The notes: generated from the letters alone by a model not told the origin. DNA of 64,000 nucleotides from JBFGCT01 sp963825565 (GCA_963825565.1 CAWGTW010000007.1:248001-312000); one strand, 5' to 3'; shown: positions 26,200-34,684, counted from the first letter of the stretch. Made by a program: numbers and translations.

Positions 26200-26242
26200 T
26201 GTGTGACCGAACACGCCCAACCCCACGATCTTCGGTCACACG
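26200..26242. repeat. Palindromic intergenic element, copy 2 (nadB-nadC)
   Basis: The arms TGTGTGACCGAA and TTCGGTCACACG flank a 19-bp spacer that differs from copy 1 by one base. It is the same length (43 bp) and orientation as copy 1. Confidence 0.75.
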
Positions 26243-26271
26243 AATCCCGAGGGGCCGGCGGATGGCGCGGC

Positions 26272-27930
26272 TCAGACGCGCCGGTGCCGGGCGACGTCGA
26301 TGCCCCCGACCGCGTCGAGCGCGACATCGAGGTGGACGAGCCATTCGTCGCGAGGCTCGGGGAAGTCGGTGCGGCGGTGGCACCCACGGCTCTCGGTTCG
26401 TTCCAGTGCAGCGGCGACCATCGCCGTGGCGACCGTGAGCAGGTTGGTGCCCTCCCAGCTTCGCCGCGACGGCTCGACCCCGGCTGCCATCGCCGCACCG
26501 ATCGAGCCGAGGGCACCGCTTGCGGCCGCCAGCGATGACGCGTCGCGCAACACGCCGACATGGCGGCTCATCAACGCTCTGACCTCGCGCAGGCGGGCGA
26601 CGTCGAGCAGCGGCGGGGCGAGCGGATCGTCGAGATCGGGATCCGGGCGAACCCGCTCCGGGAGCTCCCATGCCAGATCACGCCCGACCCTGGTCCCGGC
26701 GACCACCGACTCGGTCAGGCTGTTGGACGCCAGCCGGTTGGCGCCGTGCACGCCCGTCGCCGACACCTCGCCGACCGCGTACAGTCCGCGCACGCCGGTC
26801 GACCCGTCGAGCGCCGCCCTGATGCCGCCACACGCATAGTGGGCCGCCGGTGCGACCGGGATGCGATCGGTGGCCGGATCGAGGCCGAGTTCCCGGCACG
26901 CCGCCGTGATCGACGGGAACCGCTCATAGAACCGCTCTCCCAGGTGGGTGGCGTCGAGGTAGACGTGATCGTCGACGCCGGCCGGCGCCTGGGCCATCCT
27001 CCGACTGATCGCCGCGGCGACGACGTCGCGCGGCGCCAGGTCCTCCTGCGGGTGGACGCCGACCATCACCCGCTCGCCCGCCGCATCGAAGAGGATCGCG
27101 CCTTCGCCGCGCACCGCTTCGGAGACCAGCGCCTGCTGGCCGGTCGCATCGGGTCCGCGCCACATCACCGTCGGGTGGAACTGCACGAACTCGAGATCGG
27201 TCACGGGAAGGCCGGCTCGCAGCGCCATGGCCACGCCGTCGCCGGTGACCGCCGGCGGGTTCGAGGTGGAGGCGAACACCTGGCCGTACCCGCCGCAGGC
27301 GATCACGACCGCTGGCGCACGCACGATGCCGACCGAGCCGACTTGACCCGACGGCTCGGTGCGAGCGATCCGCACGCCGGCAACCTGCCGGGAGCCGTCG
27401 GTGGCCGTCCCCATCACCAGATCGAGGCCGAAGGCGTGGCTCATCACCTCGACCCCGGCGTTCATCGCCGACTCGTCGAGCGTCCGCTGCACCTCGGCTC
27501 CGGACTGGTCGCCGCCGGAGTGCACGATGCGGTTGTGGCTGTGGCCGCCTTCGCGGGTCAGTGCGATCTCGGTGCCACCGTGCTCGGGGTCGAACGCCGC
27601 GCCGAGACGCATCAGGTAGCGGATCGACTTCGGCGCCTCGGCAACCAGCTCGCGCACCACCGCTTCGTCGCAGAGCCCGGCCCCCGCCGCCAGGGTGTCG
27701 CGGACATGATGCTCGATCGTGTCGTCCGGGTCGAGCACGCCGGCAAGTCCGCCCTGCGCCCACTGCGTCGAACCGGCCGACAGCACGTCCTTGGTCACGA
27801 CGAGCACGCCGCGCACCGGGCGAGCGGCCAGTGCCGCGGACAGCCCGGCGGCCCCCGACCCGAGCACGACGACGTCGACCTCTCGCTCCCAGGTGGCGGC
27901 CGGCGCGGCCAGGCGGCGCGGGAGGCTCAC
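26272..27930 (-). CDS. nadB: L-aspartate oxidase
   Basis: A 552-residue flavoprotein oxidising L-aspartate to iminoaspartate, the first step of de novo NAD synthesis. The FAD-binding Rossmann motif is VDVVVLGSGAAGLSAALAA. TQWAQGGLAGVLDPDDTIEHH, ALTREGGHSHNRIVHSGGD and the active-site region MRLGAAFDPEHGG are typical of NadB. HYACGGIRAALDGSTGVRGL and HGANRLASNSLTESVV match the succinate-dehydrogenase-like C-terminal flavin region. It starts at a GTG, 13 bp after nadA, so the two are an operon. A 181-bp gap with two palindromes separates it from nadC. Confidence 0.94.
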   Translation of the reverse strand: MSLPRRLAAPAATWEREVDVVVLGSGAAGLSAALAARPVRGVLVVTKDVLSAGSTQWAQGGLAGVLDPDDTIEHHVRDTLAAGAGLCDEAVVRELVAEAPKSIRYLMRLGAAFDPEHGGTEIALTREGGHSHNRIVHSGGDQSGAEVQRTLDESAMNAGVEVMSHAFGLDLVMGTATDGSRQVAGVRIARTEPSGQVGSVGIVRAPAVVIACGGYGQVFASTSNPPAVTGDGVAMALRAGLPVTDLEFVQFHPTVMWRGPDATGQQALVSEAVRGEGAILFDAAGERVMVGVHPQEDLAPRDVVAAAISRRMAQAPAGVDDHVYLDATHLGERFYERFPSITAACRELGLDPATDRIPVAPAAHYACGGIRAALDGSTGVRGLYAVGEVSATGVHGANRLASNSLTESVVAGTRVGRDLAWELPERVRPDPDLDDPLAPPLLDVARLREVRALMSRHVGVLRDASSLAAASGALGSIGAAMAAGVEPSRRSWEGTNLLTVATAMVAAALERTESRGCHRRTDFPEPRDEWLVHLDVALDAVGGIDVARHRRV

Positions 27931-27943
27931 CGGCGCGACCTGA

Positions 27944-28939
27944 TCAATCCGCCGTCGACGACGGCGTGCCGATGGCGATCATCGCCTCGACCGACCTCCG
28001 CGCCCGATCGGCGATGTCACGATCGAGGAGGATCTCGTCGGTCCCGGTGCGCAGGCTGCGAAGGAGTTTCGCCGGGGTGATCATCTTCATGTACTTGCAC
28101 ACCGCCGCCCGGTTGACCGGCTCGAAGGAGACATCGGGGGCGACCTTCTCGAGTTGGTGGAGCATCCCGGTCTCGGTGGCGACGAGCACCTTGCGCGCCG
28201 TGGTCGTCCGCGCGGCGTCGATCATCCCGCCGGTCGACAGGATCTTCGTCCGCTCCTTGGGCACCACGCCGGCCGACACGAGGTAGAGCGCGCTCGTCGC
28301 GCAGCCGCACTCGGGATGGACGAACAGCTCCGCGTCGGGCTCGGCGTCGACGCGCGCCTTCAGGTCCGCTCCGTTGATGCCGGCGTGGACGTGGCACTCG
28401 CCCATCCAGATGTGCATGTTGTCGCGACCGGTCAGGCGCTGGACATGGGCGCCGAGGAACTGGTCGGGGCAGAACAGGATCTCGCGGTCGGCGGGGATCG
28501 ACTGGACGACTTCGACCGCGTTGGACGACGTGCAGCAGATGTCGGTCTCGGCCTTCACCGCGGCGGTCGTGTTGACGTAGCTGACCACGACCGCGCCCGA
28601 ATGCTCGGCCTTCCAGGCCCGCAACTGATCGGCGGTGATCGTCTCGGCGAGGCTGCAGCCGGCTCGCTCGTCGGGGATCAGCACCGTCTTGTCGTAGCTC
28701 AGGATCTTCGCCGACTCCGCCATGAAATGCACGCCGCAGAACACGATCGTCGACGCCTCGACCTGGGCTGCGATGCGCGAGAGCCCGAGCGAGTCGCCGG
28801 TGTGGTGGGCGATGTCCTGGATCTCGGGGAGCTGGTAGTTGTGGGCGAGGATCACGGCATCGCGCTCCTCGGCCAGCCCGAGCACCTGGTCCCGCCAATC
28901 CGAGGGCAGGATCTCCACGTCGACGGCGGTGTCGGTCAC
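27944..28939 (-). CDS. nadA: Quinolinate synthase
   Basis: A 331-residue [4Fe-4S] enzyme condensing iminoaspartate with DHAP to quinolinate. VILAHNYQLPEIQDIAHHTG is the N-terminal signature. The three cluster cysteines lie in FCGVHFMAESAKIL, DICCTSSNAVEV and HPECGCATSALYL. ISTGGM-like ILSTGGMIDAA and YMKMITPAKLLRSL close the protein. The GTG start at 28939 lies six bases after TAGGCT. It is the first gene of nadAB. Confidence 0.94.
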   Translation of the reverse strand: MTDTAVDVEILPSDWRDQVLGLAEERDAVILAHNYQLPEIQDIAHHTGDSLGLSRIAAQVEASTIVFCGVHFMAESAKILSYDKTVLIPDERAGCSLAETITADQLRAWKAEHSGAVVVSYVNTTAAVKAETDICCTSSNAVEVVQSIPADREILFCPDQFLGAHVQRLTGRDNMHIWMGECHVHAGINGADLKARVDAEPDAELFVHPECGCATSALYLVSAGVVPKERTKILSTGGMIDAARTTTARKVLVATETGMLHQLEKVAPDVSFEPVNRAAVCKYMKMITPAKLLRSLRTGTDEILLDRDIADRARRSVEAMIAIGTPSSTAD

Positions 28940-28945
28940 GAGGTC

Positions 28946-28951
28946 AGCCTA
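28946..28951 (-). promoter_or_regulatory. -10 box of leaderless nadA
   Basis: Minus-strand TAGGCT is followed by six bases and the nadA GTG start. Confidence 0.45.
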
Positions 28952-29054
28952 TTCGCGACATCGCCAGACCCGTCCGGTCCCCGGCGGGCCGGGCCGCTCA
29001 CGCAGGGCTCCGATGGGGCGGTCCGGTACGGAACTCGAGACGCTCGGGGCCGTG

Positions 29055-29487
29055 ATGGCCCGTCGGTGGCGGTCCATCCTCGCCGCGGCCACGTTCTTCA
29101 CCGGGGCCGGCGCGATGCGCTGCGCCCGCCCCGACCTTCTTCGAGGCGATCGTGCCCGACCGGTTCCCCGATGCGCTGGTCGCCAACCGCGCCGCCGCCG
29201 TCGCCGAGATCGCGCTCGGGCCGGAGCTGTTGCCCGGCCGTACACGGCGGGCTGCGGAGGTCGGGCCGGTCGTGTTGCTCGTCGCGATGTTCCCGGCGAA
29301 CGTCGACATGGCGCTCAACCGCGTCGGCGTCGAGCCGGTCGGCGAACGACTGACGCGGAGCGTCGGTGCAGCGCGCAGGGCCGGTCATCTGGATTCGCCT
29401 GCCGCTCTGGCCGCCACTGCTGTGGCGGATGTGGGCGTGGCGCGGGCTGCCGGTCACCGCCCCCGTCGACGTGAGCTCGCGGCGTAG
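29055..29487 (+). pseudogene. DoxX-like membrane protein gene with at least two frameshifts
   Basis: Pieces of a DoxX-family protein lie in three frames. Frame 1, from the ATG at 29055, gives MARRWRSILAAATFFTGAGA...RPD. A shift near 29136 gives FFEAIVPDRFPDALVANRAA and VGPVVLLVAMFPANVDMALN. A further shift near 29360-29393 gives VIWIRLPLWPPLLWRMWAWR. In this order they match the usual DoxX layout (FxGxxHF..P..F..IVP...L to FPANV.MA to RLPLQ..LI.WAW). The first shift is cured by removing one C from GACC. It is either a decaying gene or one carrying assembly errors. There is no clean stop in the last frame. Confidence 0.6.
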
Positions 29488-29490
29488 CCT
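29485..29490 (+). promoter_or_regulatory. -10 box of a leaderless hypothetical gene
   Basis: TAGCCT is followed by six bases and the ATG at 29497; no RBS is visible. Confidence 0.4.
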
Positions 29491-29496
29491 GGCTCG

Positions 29497-29925
29497 ATGG
29501 AGACGATCATCGAGCGGCTTGCCGCCGCCGCTGGGCGGTACCGAGGCAGCGGTGACGGCGCCGAGAGCGGTCCGTTCTCGGCGACGATCGACGTTCGCGC
29601 AGCCCTCGACGGGCTCGGCGTCGAGATCGAGTACGAAGCGATCGGCCCCGACGGCGAGCGCCTGCACGTCGAGCGGACGATGCTGACGTTCAACATGATC
29701 AGCGGCGAACCGACCCTCTACGTGCTGTGCGACGAGCTGCACGGGATGGCGCAACTGGCGCAGGTTTCCGAGAGCACGTTCAGCAACGGCGCCGGCCGCG
29801 AGGGATTCGAGTTGCAGATCGACATCGAGCTCGACGGCGAGACGCTCGACTACGTGTGGTCGTGGGGTCCACCGCAAATCGACCTTGCGGAGCAGTCTCG
29901 GGCGGTCGTCCACCGGGCGGGCTGA
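29497..29925 (+). CDS. Hypothetical protein, probable small beta-barrel
   Basis: A 142-residue soluble protein. Its pattern (AAGRYRGSGDGAESGPFSATIDVR, then alternating strands ending LDYVWSWGPPQIDLAEQSR) resembles small beta-barrel ligand-binding proteins of the DUF1579 or nitrobindin-like type, but no diagnostic motif is present and I do not assign a family. The clean frame and a -10 box at leaderless distance support a real gene. It converges on the IclR gene with 9 bp between stops. Confidence 0.65.
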   Translation: METIIERLAAAAGRYRGSGDGAESGPFSATIDVRAALDGLGVEIEYEAIGPDGERLHVERTMLTFNMISGEPTLYVLCDELHGMAQLAQVSESTFSNGAGREGFELQIDIELDGETLDYVWSWGPPQIDLAEQSRAVVHRAG

Positions 29926-29934
29926 CCGGCCGGT

Positions 29935-30573
29935 TCACTCCGCCGTCAGCGCGGTGCCGGCGGCGACGACCGCGGCGCCGAACCGTCGACCCGGCTGGCG
30001 GCTGAGACGTTCGATCGGCCCGCTCACCGAGACGGCGGCGACGACCGAACCCTCGCCGTCGAAGACCGGCGCGCTGACCGACGCGACGCCCGGCTCGCGC
30101 TCGCCGATGCTCTCGATCCACCCTGCTCGCGGGGCCTCGCCGGCGAGCACGCGGCCCGCCGAACCGACGTCGAGCGGCATCACCGCTCCTTCGGGCACGA
30201 TCCAGCGCAGCCCATGTGGTGATTCGAGCGACAGCACGCACCGCCGCTGCTCGCCCTCGCGCACGAAGAGCTGGACGCTCTCACCGGTCGCCGCGCGCAG
30301 GTCGTCGAGCACCGGCCGCGCCGCATCGACGATCGGGTAGCGCCGCGCCGCGGTCGCACCGAGCGAGACCAGCGCATGGCCGAGGTCGAACCTCCCCCGA
30401 GCGTCGCGGCGCAGCATCCCGTGCGCCTCCAGCGCGCTGGCGAGGCGATGCGCGGTCGCCCGCGGCAGCCCGGTCGCGTCCTGCAGGTCGGCGAGCGAGC
30501 GGGGCGCGTCGGAGACCGCACTCAGCACGGCCATCGCCTTGTCGACGACGCCGACCCCTGTTACAGTTACCAT
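29935..30573 (-). CDS. IclR-family regulator divergent from leuCD (LtbR/NdgR-like)
   Basis: A 212-residue IclR-type repressor, shorter than the usual ~250. The winged helix is at residues 8-70 (VVDKAMAVLSAVSDAPRSLADL, then LPRATAHRLASALEAHGML). The ligand domain includes GSAGRVLAG and GVASVSAPVFDGEGSVVAAVSVSGP. It is divergent from leuC, the arrangement of LtbR in Corynebacterium and NdgR in Streptomyces, which control leucine genes. By position it probably represses leuCD and itself from the AT-rich intergenic region. The ATG at 30573 is chosen because the domain begins directly after it. Confidence 0.88.
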   Translation of the reverse strand: MVTVTGVGVVDKAMAVLSAVSDAPRSLADLQDATGLPRATAHRLASALEAHGMLRRDARGRFDLGHALVSLGATAARRYPIVDAARPVLDDLRAATGESVQLFVREGEQRRCVLSLESPHGLRWIVPEGAVMPLDVGSAGRVLAGEAPRAGWIESIGEREPGVASVSAPVFDGEGSVVAAVSVSGPIERLSRQPGRRFGAAVVAAGTALTAE

Positions 30574-30611
30574 ATTCCAGGAATGATATCTCATATATTG
30601 GGAACCAGCAA
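30574..30611. promoter_or_regulatory. AT-rich operator/promoter region between the IclR gene and leuC
   Basis: This is the only strongly AT-rich stretch nearby. It contains the perfect inverted repeat ATTCCAGGAAT and the imperfect ATGATATCTCAT. Minus-strand TATCAT lies 9 bases before the IclR start; plus-strand CATATATT may be the leuC -10. It is a likely binding site for the IclR protein. Confidence 0.55.
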
Positions 30612-30622
30612 GGAGGCCGAAC

Positions 30623-32032
30623 GTGGGCAAGACGTTGCCGGAGAAGGTGTGGGAGCGGCACCTGGTGCACGCCGCGCCGGGTGAGCCCGACCTGCTGTAC
30701 ATCGACCTGCACCTGGTGCACGAGGTGACGAGCCCGCAGGCCTTCGACGGGCTCCGGCTGACCGGGCGCACCGTCCGTCGGCCGGATCTCACGATCGCCA
30801 CCGAGGACCACAACGTCCCGACCGAGCACATCGATCGACCGATCGCCGACCCGGTGTCGGCCAAACAGGTCGACGCGCTCCGCTCCAACACCGCGCAGTT
30901 CGGGATCACCAACTACCCGATGGGCGATCCCGGCCAGGGGATCGTCCATGTGATCGGCCCGGAGCAGGGACGCACCCTGCCGGGGATGACGATCGTGTGC
31001 GGCGACTCGCACACCGCGACCCACGGCGCGTTCGGCGCGCTCGCCTTCGGCATCGGCACGAGCGAGGTCGAACACGTCCTTGCGACGCAGACGCTGCCGC
31101 AGCAGCGCCCGAAGTGGATGTCGGTCACCGTCGAGGGCGAACTGCAACCCGGGGTGACCGCAAAGGACGTGATCCTCGCGATCCTCGGAGAGATCGGCAC
31201 CGGCGGCGGAATCGGCCACGTGATCGAGTACCGGGGCTCGGCGATCCGAGCCCTGTCGATGGAGGGCAGGATGACCGTGTGCAACATGTCGATCGAGGCC
31301 GGGGCGAAGGCCGGCATGATCGCCCCCGACGACACCACGTTCGACTACCTGCGGGGCCGCACGCACGCTCCGGTCGGCGACGCGTGGGAGGCGGCGGTCG
31401 CCGACTGGCGGACGCTGCGCTCCGACGACGACGCCGAGTGGGACCGTGCGGTCGTCCTCGACGCTGCCGCGATCACCCCACACGTCACCTGGGGCACCAA
31501 TCCGGGGCAGGTGGCGCCGATCGACGGAGTCGTGCCGTCGCCCGACGAGTTCGACAACCCGACCACCCGGGAGAACGTCGGGCGGGCACTCGAGTACATG
31601 GGGCTGATCGCGGGCACACCGTTGCGCGACATCGCGGTCGACACGGTCTTCATCGGCTCGTGTACGAACAGCCGCATCGAAGACCTGCGCGCGGCGGCCG
31701 AAGTGCTGGCGGGCCGGACGGTCACCGTGCCGCGCGTCATGATCGTTCCGGGCAGCCACGCGGTCAAGGAGCAGGCGATTGCCGAAGGACTCGATCAGGT
31801 GTTCATCGCCGCCGGCGCCGACTGGCGCGAGCCTGGATGCTCGATGTGCTTGGCGATGAACCCGGACAAGCTCCAGCCCGGCGAGCGGGCGGCGAGCACG
31901 AGCAACCGCAACTTCGAGGGGCGCCAGGGTCGTGGCGGTCGGACCCACCTCGTCGCCCCGGCGGTTGCAGCTGCGACGGCGGTCAAGGGGACGCTGTGTA
32001 CGCCCGCCGACCTGGAAGGAGCACCGTCATGA
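30623..32032 (+). CDS. leuC: 3-isopropylmalate dehydratase, large subunit
   Basis: A 469-residue aconitase-family subunit interconverting 2- and 3-isopropylmalate. TIVCGDSHTATHGAFGALAFG is diagnostic. The [4Fe-4S] ligands are the Cys of IGSCTNSRIEDL and the two of EPGCSMCLAMNPDKL. TSNRNFEGRQGRGG lies near the C-terminus. The GTG at 30623 has a perfect AAGGAGG eight bases upstream. It overlaps leuD by 4 bp (ATGA), so the heterodimer subunits are co-translated. The IclR regulator is divergent. Confidence 0.95.
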   Translation: MGKTLPEKVWERHLVHAAPGEPDLLYIDLHLVHEVTSPQAFDGLRLTGRTVRRPDLTIATEDHNVPTEHIDRPIADPVSAKQVDALRSNTAQFGITNYPMGDPGQGIVHVIGPEQGRTLPGMTIVCGDSHTATHGAFGALAFGIGTSEVEHVLATQTLPQQRPKWMSVTVEGELQPGVTAKDVILAILGEIGTGGGIGHVIEYRGSAIRALSMEGRMTVCNMSIEAGAKAGMIAPDDTTFDYLRGRTHAPVGDAWEAAVADWRTLRSDDDAEWDRAVVLDAAAITPHVTWGTNPGQVAPIDGVVPSPDEFDNPTTRENVGRALEYMGLIAGTPLRDIAVDTVFIGSCTNSRIEDLRAAAEVLAGRTVTVPRVMIVPGSHAVKEQAIAEGLDQVFIAAGADWREPGCSMCLAMNPDKLQPGERAASTSNRNFEGRQGRGGRTHLVAPAVAAATAVKGTLCTPADLEGAPS

Positions 32033-32613
32033 AGGCCGTCCACGTGATTACCGGCAGCGGCCTGCCGCTCAAGCGCTCCGATGTCGACACCGACCAGATC
32101 ATCCCGGCCGACTGGCTCAAGCGGGTCGAGCGGACCGGCTTCGACAAGGGGCTGTTCTCGACGTGGCGCGACGACCGCGAGTTCGTCCTCAACGACGAGC
32201 GGTACAGCGGGGCCAACGTGCTCGTCGCCGGCCGCGCCTTCGGTGTCGGCTCCTCCCGCGAGCACGCGGTGTGGGCGATCCAGCAGTACGGGTTCGAGGC
32301 GGTCGTCGCGCCGAGCTTCTCGGACATCTTCTTCAACAACTGCACCAAGAACGGCCTCGTCCCGGCAACGTTGCCCGAGGCGGTCGTCGAGCAGATCTGG
32401 GCGGCGATCGAGTCCGACCCGGACACGCAGCTCGTCGTCGACGTCGAGCGGTTGGTCGTCGAGGTACCGGCGGTGGGGCTCGTCGAGCCGTTCCCGCTCG
32501 ACGCGTCGACGCAGCACCGCTTCCTCGACGGCCTCGACGACATCGGTATCACGCTCACCCACGCGGACGCGATCGCGTCGTTCGAAGCCGCCCGCCCCGC
32601 CTGGCTCCCCTGA
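32029..32613 (+). CDS. leuD: 3-isopropylmalate dehydratase, small subunit
   Basis: A 194-residue swivel-domain subunit. SDVDTDQIIPADWLKRVERTG and LVAGRAFGVGSSREHAVWAI are the family signatures, with APSFSDIFFNNCTKNGL following. The length matches the family. The stop codon lies inside an 8-bp hairpin arm (CCCCTGAC) shared with the convergent MOSC gene. Confidence 0.95.
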   Translation: MKAVHVITGSGLPLKRSDVDTDQIIPADWLKRVERTGFDKGLFSTWRDDREFVLNDERYSGANVLVAGRAFGVGSSREHAVWAIQQYGFEAVVAPSFSDIFFNNCTKNGLVPATLPEAVVEQIWAAIESDPDTQLVVDVERLVVEVPAVGLVEPFPLDASTQHRFLDGLDDIGITLTHADAIASFEAARPAWLP

Positions 32614-32639
32614 CACCCCCACCGGTGAGAGGTCAGGGG
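32607..32639. terminator. Hairpin containing both stop codons of convergent leuD and the MOSC gene
   Basis: CCCCTGAC (32607-32614) pairs perfectly with GTCAGGGG (32632-32639). The leuD TGA is in the left arm and the MOSC gene's TGA (TCA on plus) in the right. It is a compact bidirectional transcript end. Confidence 0.6.
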
Positions 32640-33181
32640 AGGCGGTGGATGGGGTCGCCGGTGCGGACCGTGCCCGGCTCGACGACGACGGCGTTGATCC
32701 CGCGCAGCCGCAGGTCGTCGCGTGAGTTGACCCAGCGGGCGGCGTCGATGCCGAACCGCTCGCGGAACTTGGCGCAGCCGGTGTGCGGCTTCGCCGAAAC
32801 CTCGACGACCGCGGACCCGACCGTCAGCCGCGTCCCCGCCGGGGCGTTGGCCGCCGACAGGTCGAAGTCGACGAGCAGTTGGTCGCCGGCCAGCGGCCAG
32901 CGCGTCCGGTCGCCGTCCGCGACGAGGTCGACGACACGGCTCGACATGAGGGTCAGCTGGGCTTCGGGATGGGCGAGGCCATCGGGCGTGTACGGGTTGC
33001 CACGGGCGACGTAGTTGTCGCCGGCCAACCCCTCCCCCACGACCAGCTCGCCCGATTCGATCACCTCCCGAGCATCGACAGCGGGTCGCCGCACGATCAT
33101 CTGCACGGTCCCGCGGTCGCTCGGCGACGCCACGATGTCGGGGAGCCCTGCGTTCAGTTCGTCGGTCGCGAGTCGGCGCAT
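32633..33181 (-). CDS. MOSC-domain protein
   Basis: A 182-residue MOSC (molybdenum cofactor sulfurase C-terminal-like) protein. LAGDNYVARGNPYTPDG begins the fold, with DLSAANAPAGTRLTVG and the conserved cysteine in KPHTGCAKFRERFGIDAARW. RGINAVVVEPGTVRTGDPI is the usual C-terminus. Stand-alone bacterial MOSC proteins (YiiM-like) handle Moco-linked N-hydroxylated compounds or sulfur transfer. No Moco gene is nearby. The start could be the ATG at 33181 or the TTG/GTG just upstream; ATG is preferred. Confidence 0.87.
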   Translation of the reverse strand: MRRLATDELNAGLPDIVASPSDRGTVQMIVRRPAVDAREVIESGELVVGEGLAGDNYVARGNPYTPDGLAHPEAQLTLMSSRVVDLVADGDRTRWPLAGDQLLVDFDLSAANAPAGTRLTVGSAVVEVSAKPHTGCAKFRERFGIDAARWVNSRDDLRLRGINAVVVEPGTVRTGDPIHRLP

Positions 33182-33251
33182 CAACACAGTCTCGCGCCCG
33201 CGGGGCCGTCGCTGGCGAACGTTTCGCGGTTCGATCGACCTCCCCGACCCC

Positions 33252-33257
33252 TAACGT
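33252..33257 (+). promoter_or_regulatory. -10 box of a leaderless gene (Ddn-type protein)
   Basis: TAACGT is followed by six bases (GGGGAG) and the ATG at 33264. GGAG could also serve as an RBS, but with only about one base of spacing. Confidence 0.4.
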
Positions 33258-33263
33258 GGGGAG

Positions 33264-33710
33264 ATGCCACTCGAAGGCGAGTACGAGCCGAGCACCTGGG
33301 ACTGGGTGCGCGAACAGGTCGAGACCTACGAGCGGACCGCCGGCCGGGAGGCGAACACGCTGCGCGACACCGGGATCCCGGTGATCATCGCGACCTGCCG
33401 AGGACGGCGTTCGGGGAAGCTCCGCAAGTTGGCGCTGATGCGCGTCGAGCACGACGGCGAGTACGCACTCGTCGCGTCCAAGGGCGGTTCACCCGACCAG
33501 CCCGGCTGGTACCACAACCTGGTCGCCGAGCCCCACGTACTGATTCAGGACGGCCCGGCGCCCCACGACTTCGTCGTCGAGGTCGTCGAGGGTCCCGAGC
33601 GTCAGACCTGGTGGGAGCGCTCGGTTGCGGTCTACCCGCCGTATGCGGAGTACCAGGAGCAGACCGATCGGGTGATCCCCGTCTTCGTCGCCCGCCCCCT
33701 CCCGAGCTGA
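33264..33710 (+). CDS. F420-dependent nitroreductase-like protein (Ddn/DUF385 family)
   Basis: A 148-residue protein of the deazaflavin-dependent nitroreductase family of split beta-barrel proteins. PVIIATCRGRRSGKLRKLALM and YALVASKGGSPDQPGWYHNL are the family signatures that bind F420, followed by NLVAEPHVLIQDGPAPHDF. The mycobacterial Ddn reduces quinones and activates pretomanid; the substrate here is unknown. It adds to the F420 evidence with the LLM protein at 18094. Confidence 0.9.
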   Translation: MPLEGEYEPSTWDWVREQVETYERTAGREANTLRDTGIPVIIATCRGRRSGKLRKLALMRVEHDGEYALVASKGGSPDQPGWYHNLVAEPHVLIQDGPAPHDFVVEVVEGPERQTWWERSVAVYPPYAEYQEQTDRVIPVFVARPLPS

Positions 33711-33772
33711 ACCCGCCGTCCTGTGCCTTTCGACCCTGCCGCCGACCGAGGTGTCTCGACGAAGGTGGGCGG

Positions 33773-34672
33773 GTGGACGTGAACGGGCGTCGACCGCACG
33801 TCGTGGTCGGCCTCGACGGATCCGACGGATCGCAGGCCGCGCTCGCCTGGGCGCGGTTCGCGGCAGGGACCGGCGGGACGGTCCATGCGGTCCATGCGGA
33901 CCCGCGGGCAGCGGATCGCGCCGGCGCCGCAGCCCAGGTCGGGTCGGCGCGGCTGATCGAGCAGCGAGCGCGCGACCTGGAGGCCTGGGCGACGCACGCC
34001 GACGGTCCAGCGGTCGACGTCGACCGCCGGCTCGAGGAGGGCGATCCGGCCGATGCGCTGCTACGGGTCGCCGACGACGTCGGTGCCGACCTCGTCGCGG
34101 TCGGCGTGCACGCCCGTACGCGGATCGCGCCGCGGACGCTCGGCCGGGTCACGGCGAAGCTGGTCCAACGCACCGACCGACCCCTCGCCGTCGTCCGCCC
34201 GGGACCCCCATCGCCGCCGGCGGAGGGCAGCGTGGTCGTCGCCGGAGTGGGCCGCGGGCCGGCGACCGCCGCAGCGCTGTCGTGGGCCGCCGACTTCGCC
34301 GCCGTCCACGGGGCGTCGCTGAGCCTGATCCACGCGGTCAGCCGGCACCCGGTCTTCGCCGAGGACGGGGTGCTCGACGTGATCGCGTTCTACGTCGACC
34401 GCCAACTGCTCCACGACTGGGCTCTCGACGACCTCGCCGCGGTCGCCGATCAACTCCAGGCGGCGACCGAGAGCGAGGTCCCCCTGTCGTGGTCGGCGCC
34501 CGACGGTCGTCCCGGGCCGGTGCTCGTCAACGCCGGTGCCGACGCGGCGCTGCTCGTCGTCGGCCGCCACGACGACGGAGCGCTCGGCGTGGTGCCGACC
34601 ACCGCGCTGCACCACGTCCTCACCCATGCGTCGTGCCCGGTCGTCGTCGTCCCGGCCGAAGCCGGCTCGTGA
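33773..34672 (+). CDS. Tandem universal stress protein (two Usp domains)
   Basis: A 299-residue protein with two Usp domains, as in mycobacterial Rv2623-type proteins. Domain 1 (about 5-140) has HVVVGLDGSDGSQAALAWA and VGVHARTRIAPRTLGRVTAK. Domain 2 (about 150-299) has VVVAGVGRGPATAAALSWA and LLVVGRHDDGALGVVPTTAL. The G-x9-G ATP loop is partly kept in domain 1 and degenerate in domain 2. It starts at a GTG after GAAGGTGGGC. It is 12 bp before the CtpE-like ATPase gene, so they are likely one transcript. Confidence 0.88.
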   Translation: MDVNGRRPHVVVGLDGSDGSQAALAWARFAAGTGGTVHAVHADPRAADRAGAAAQVGSARLIEQRARDLEAWATHADGPAVDVDRRLEEGDPADALLRVADDVGADLVAVGVHARTRIAPRTLGRVTAKLVQRTDRPLAVVRPGPPSPPAEGSVVVAGVGRGPATAAALSWAADFAAVHGASLSLIHAVSRHPVFAEDGVLDVIAFYVDRQLLHDWALDDLAAVADQLQAATESEVPLSWSAPDGRPGPVLVNAGADAALLVVGRHDDGALGVVPTTALHHVLTHASCPVVVVPAEAGS

Positions 34673-34684
34673 TCGCGCCGTGAG

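Noticed and set aside
29935..30912. A longer IclR protein starting upstream of 30573
   Set aside because: The extra residues would be encoded by the leuC start region and the operator; the winged helix begins right after the ATG at 30573.
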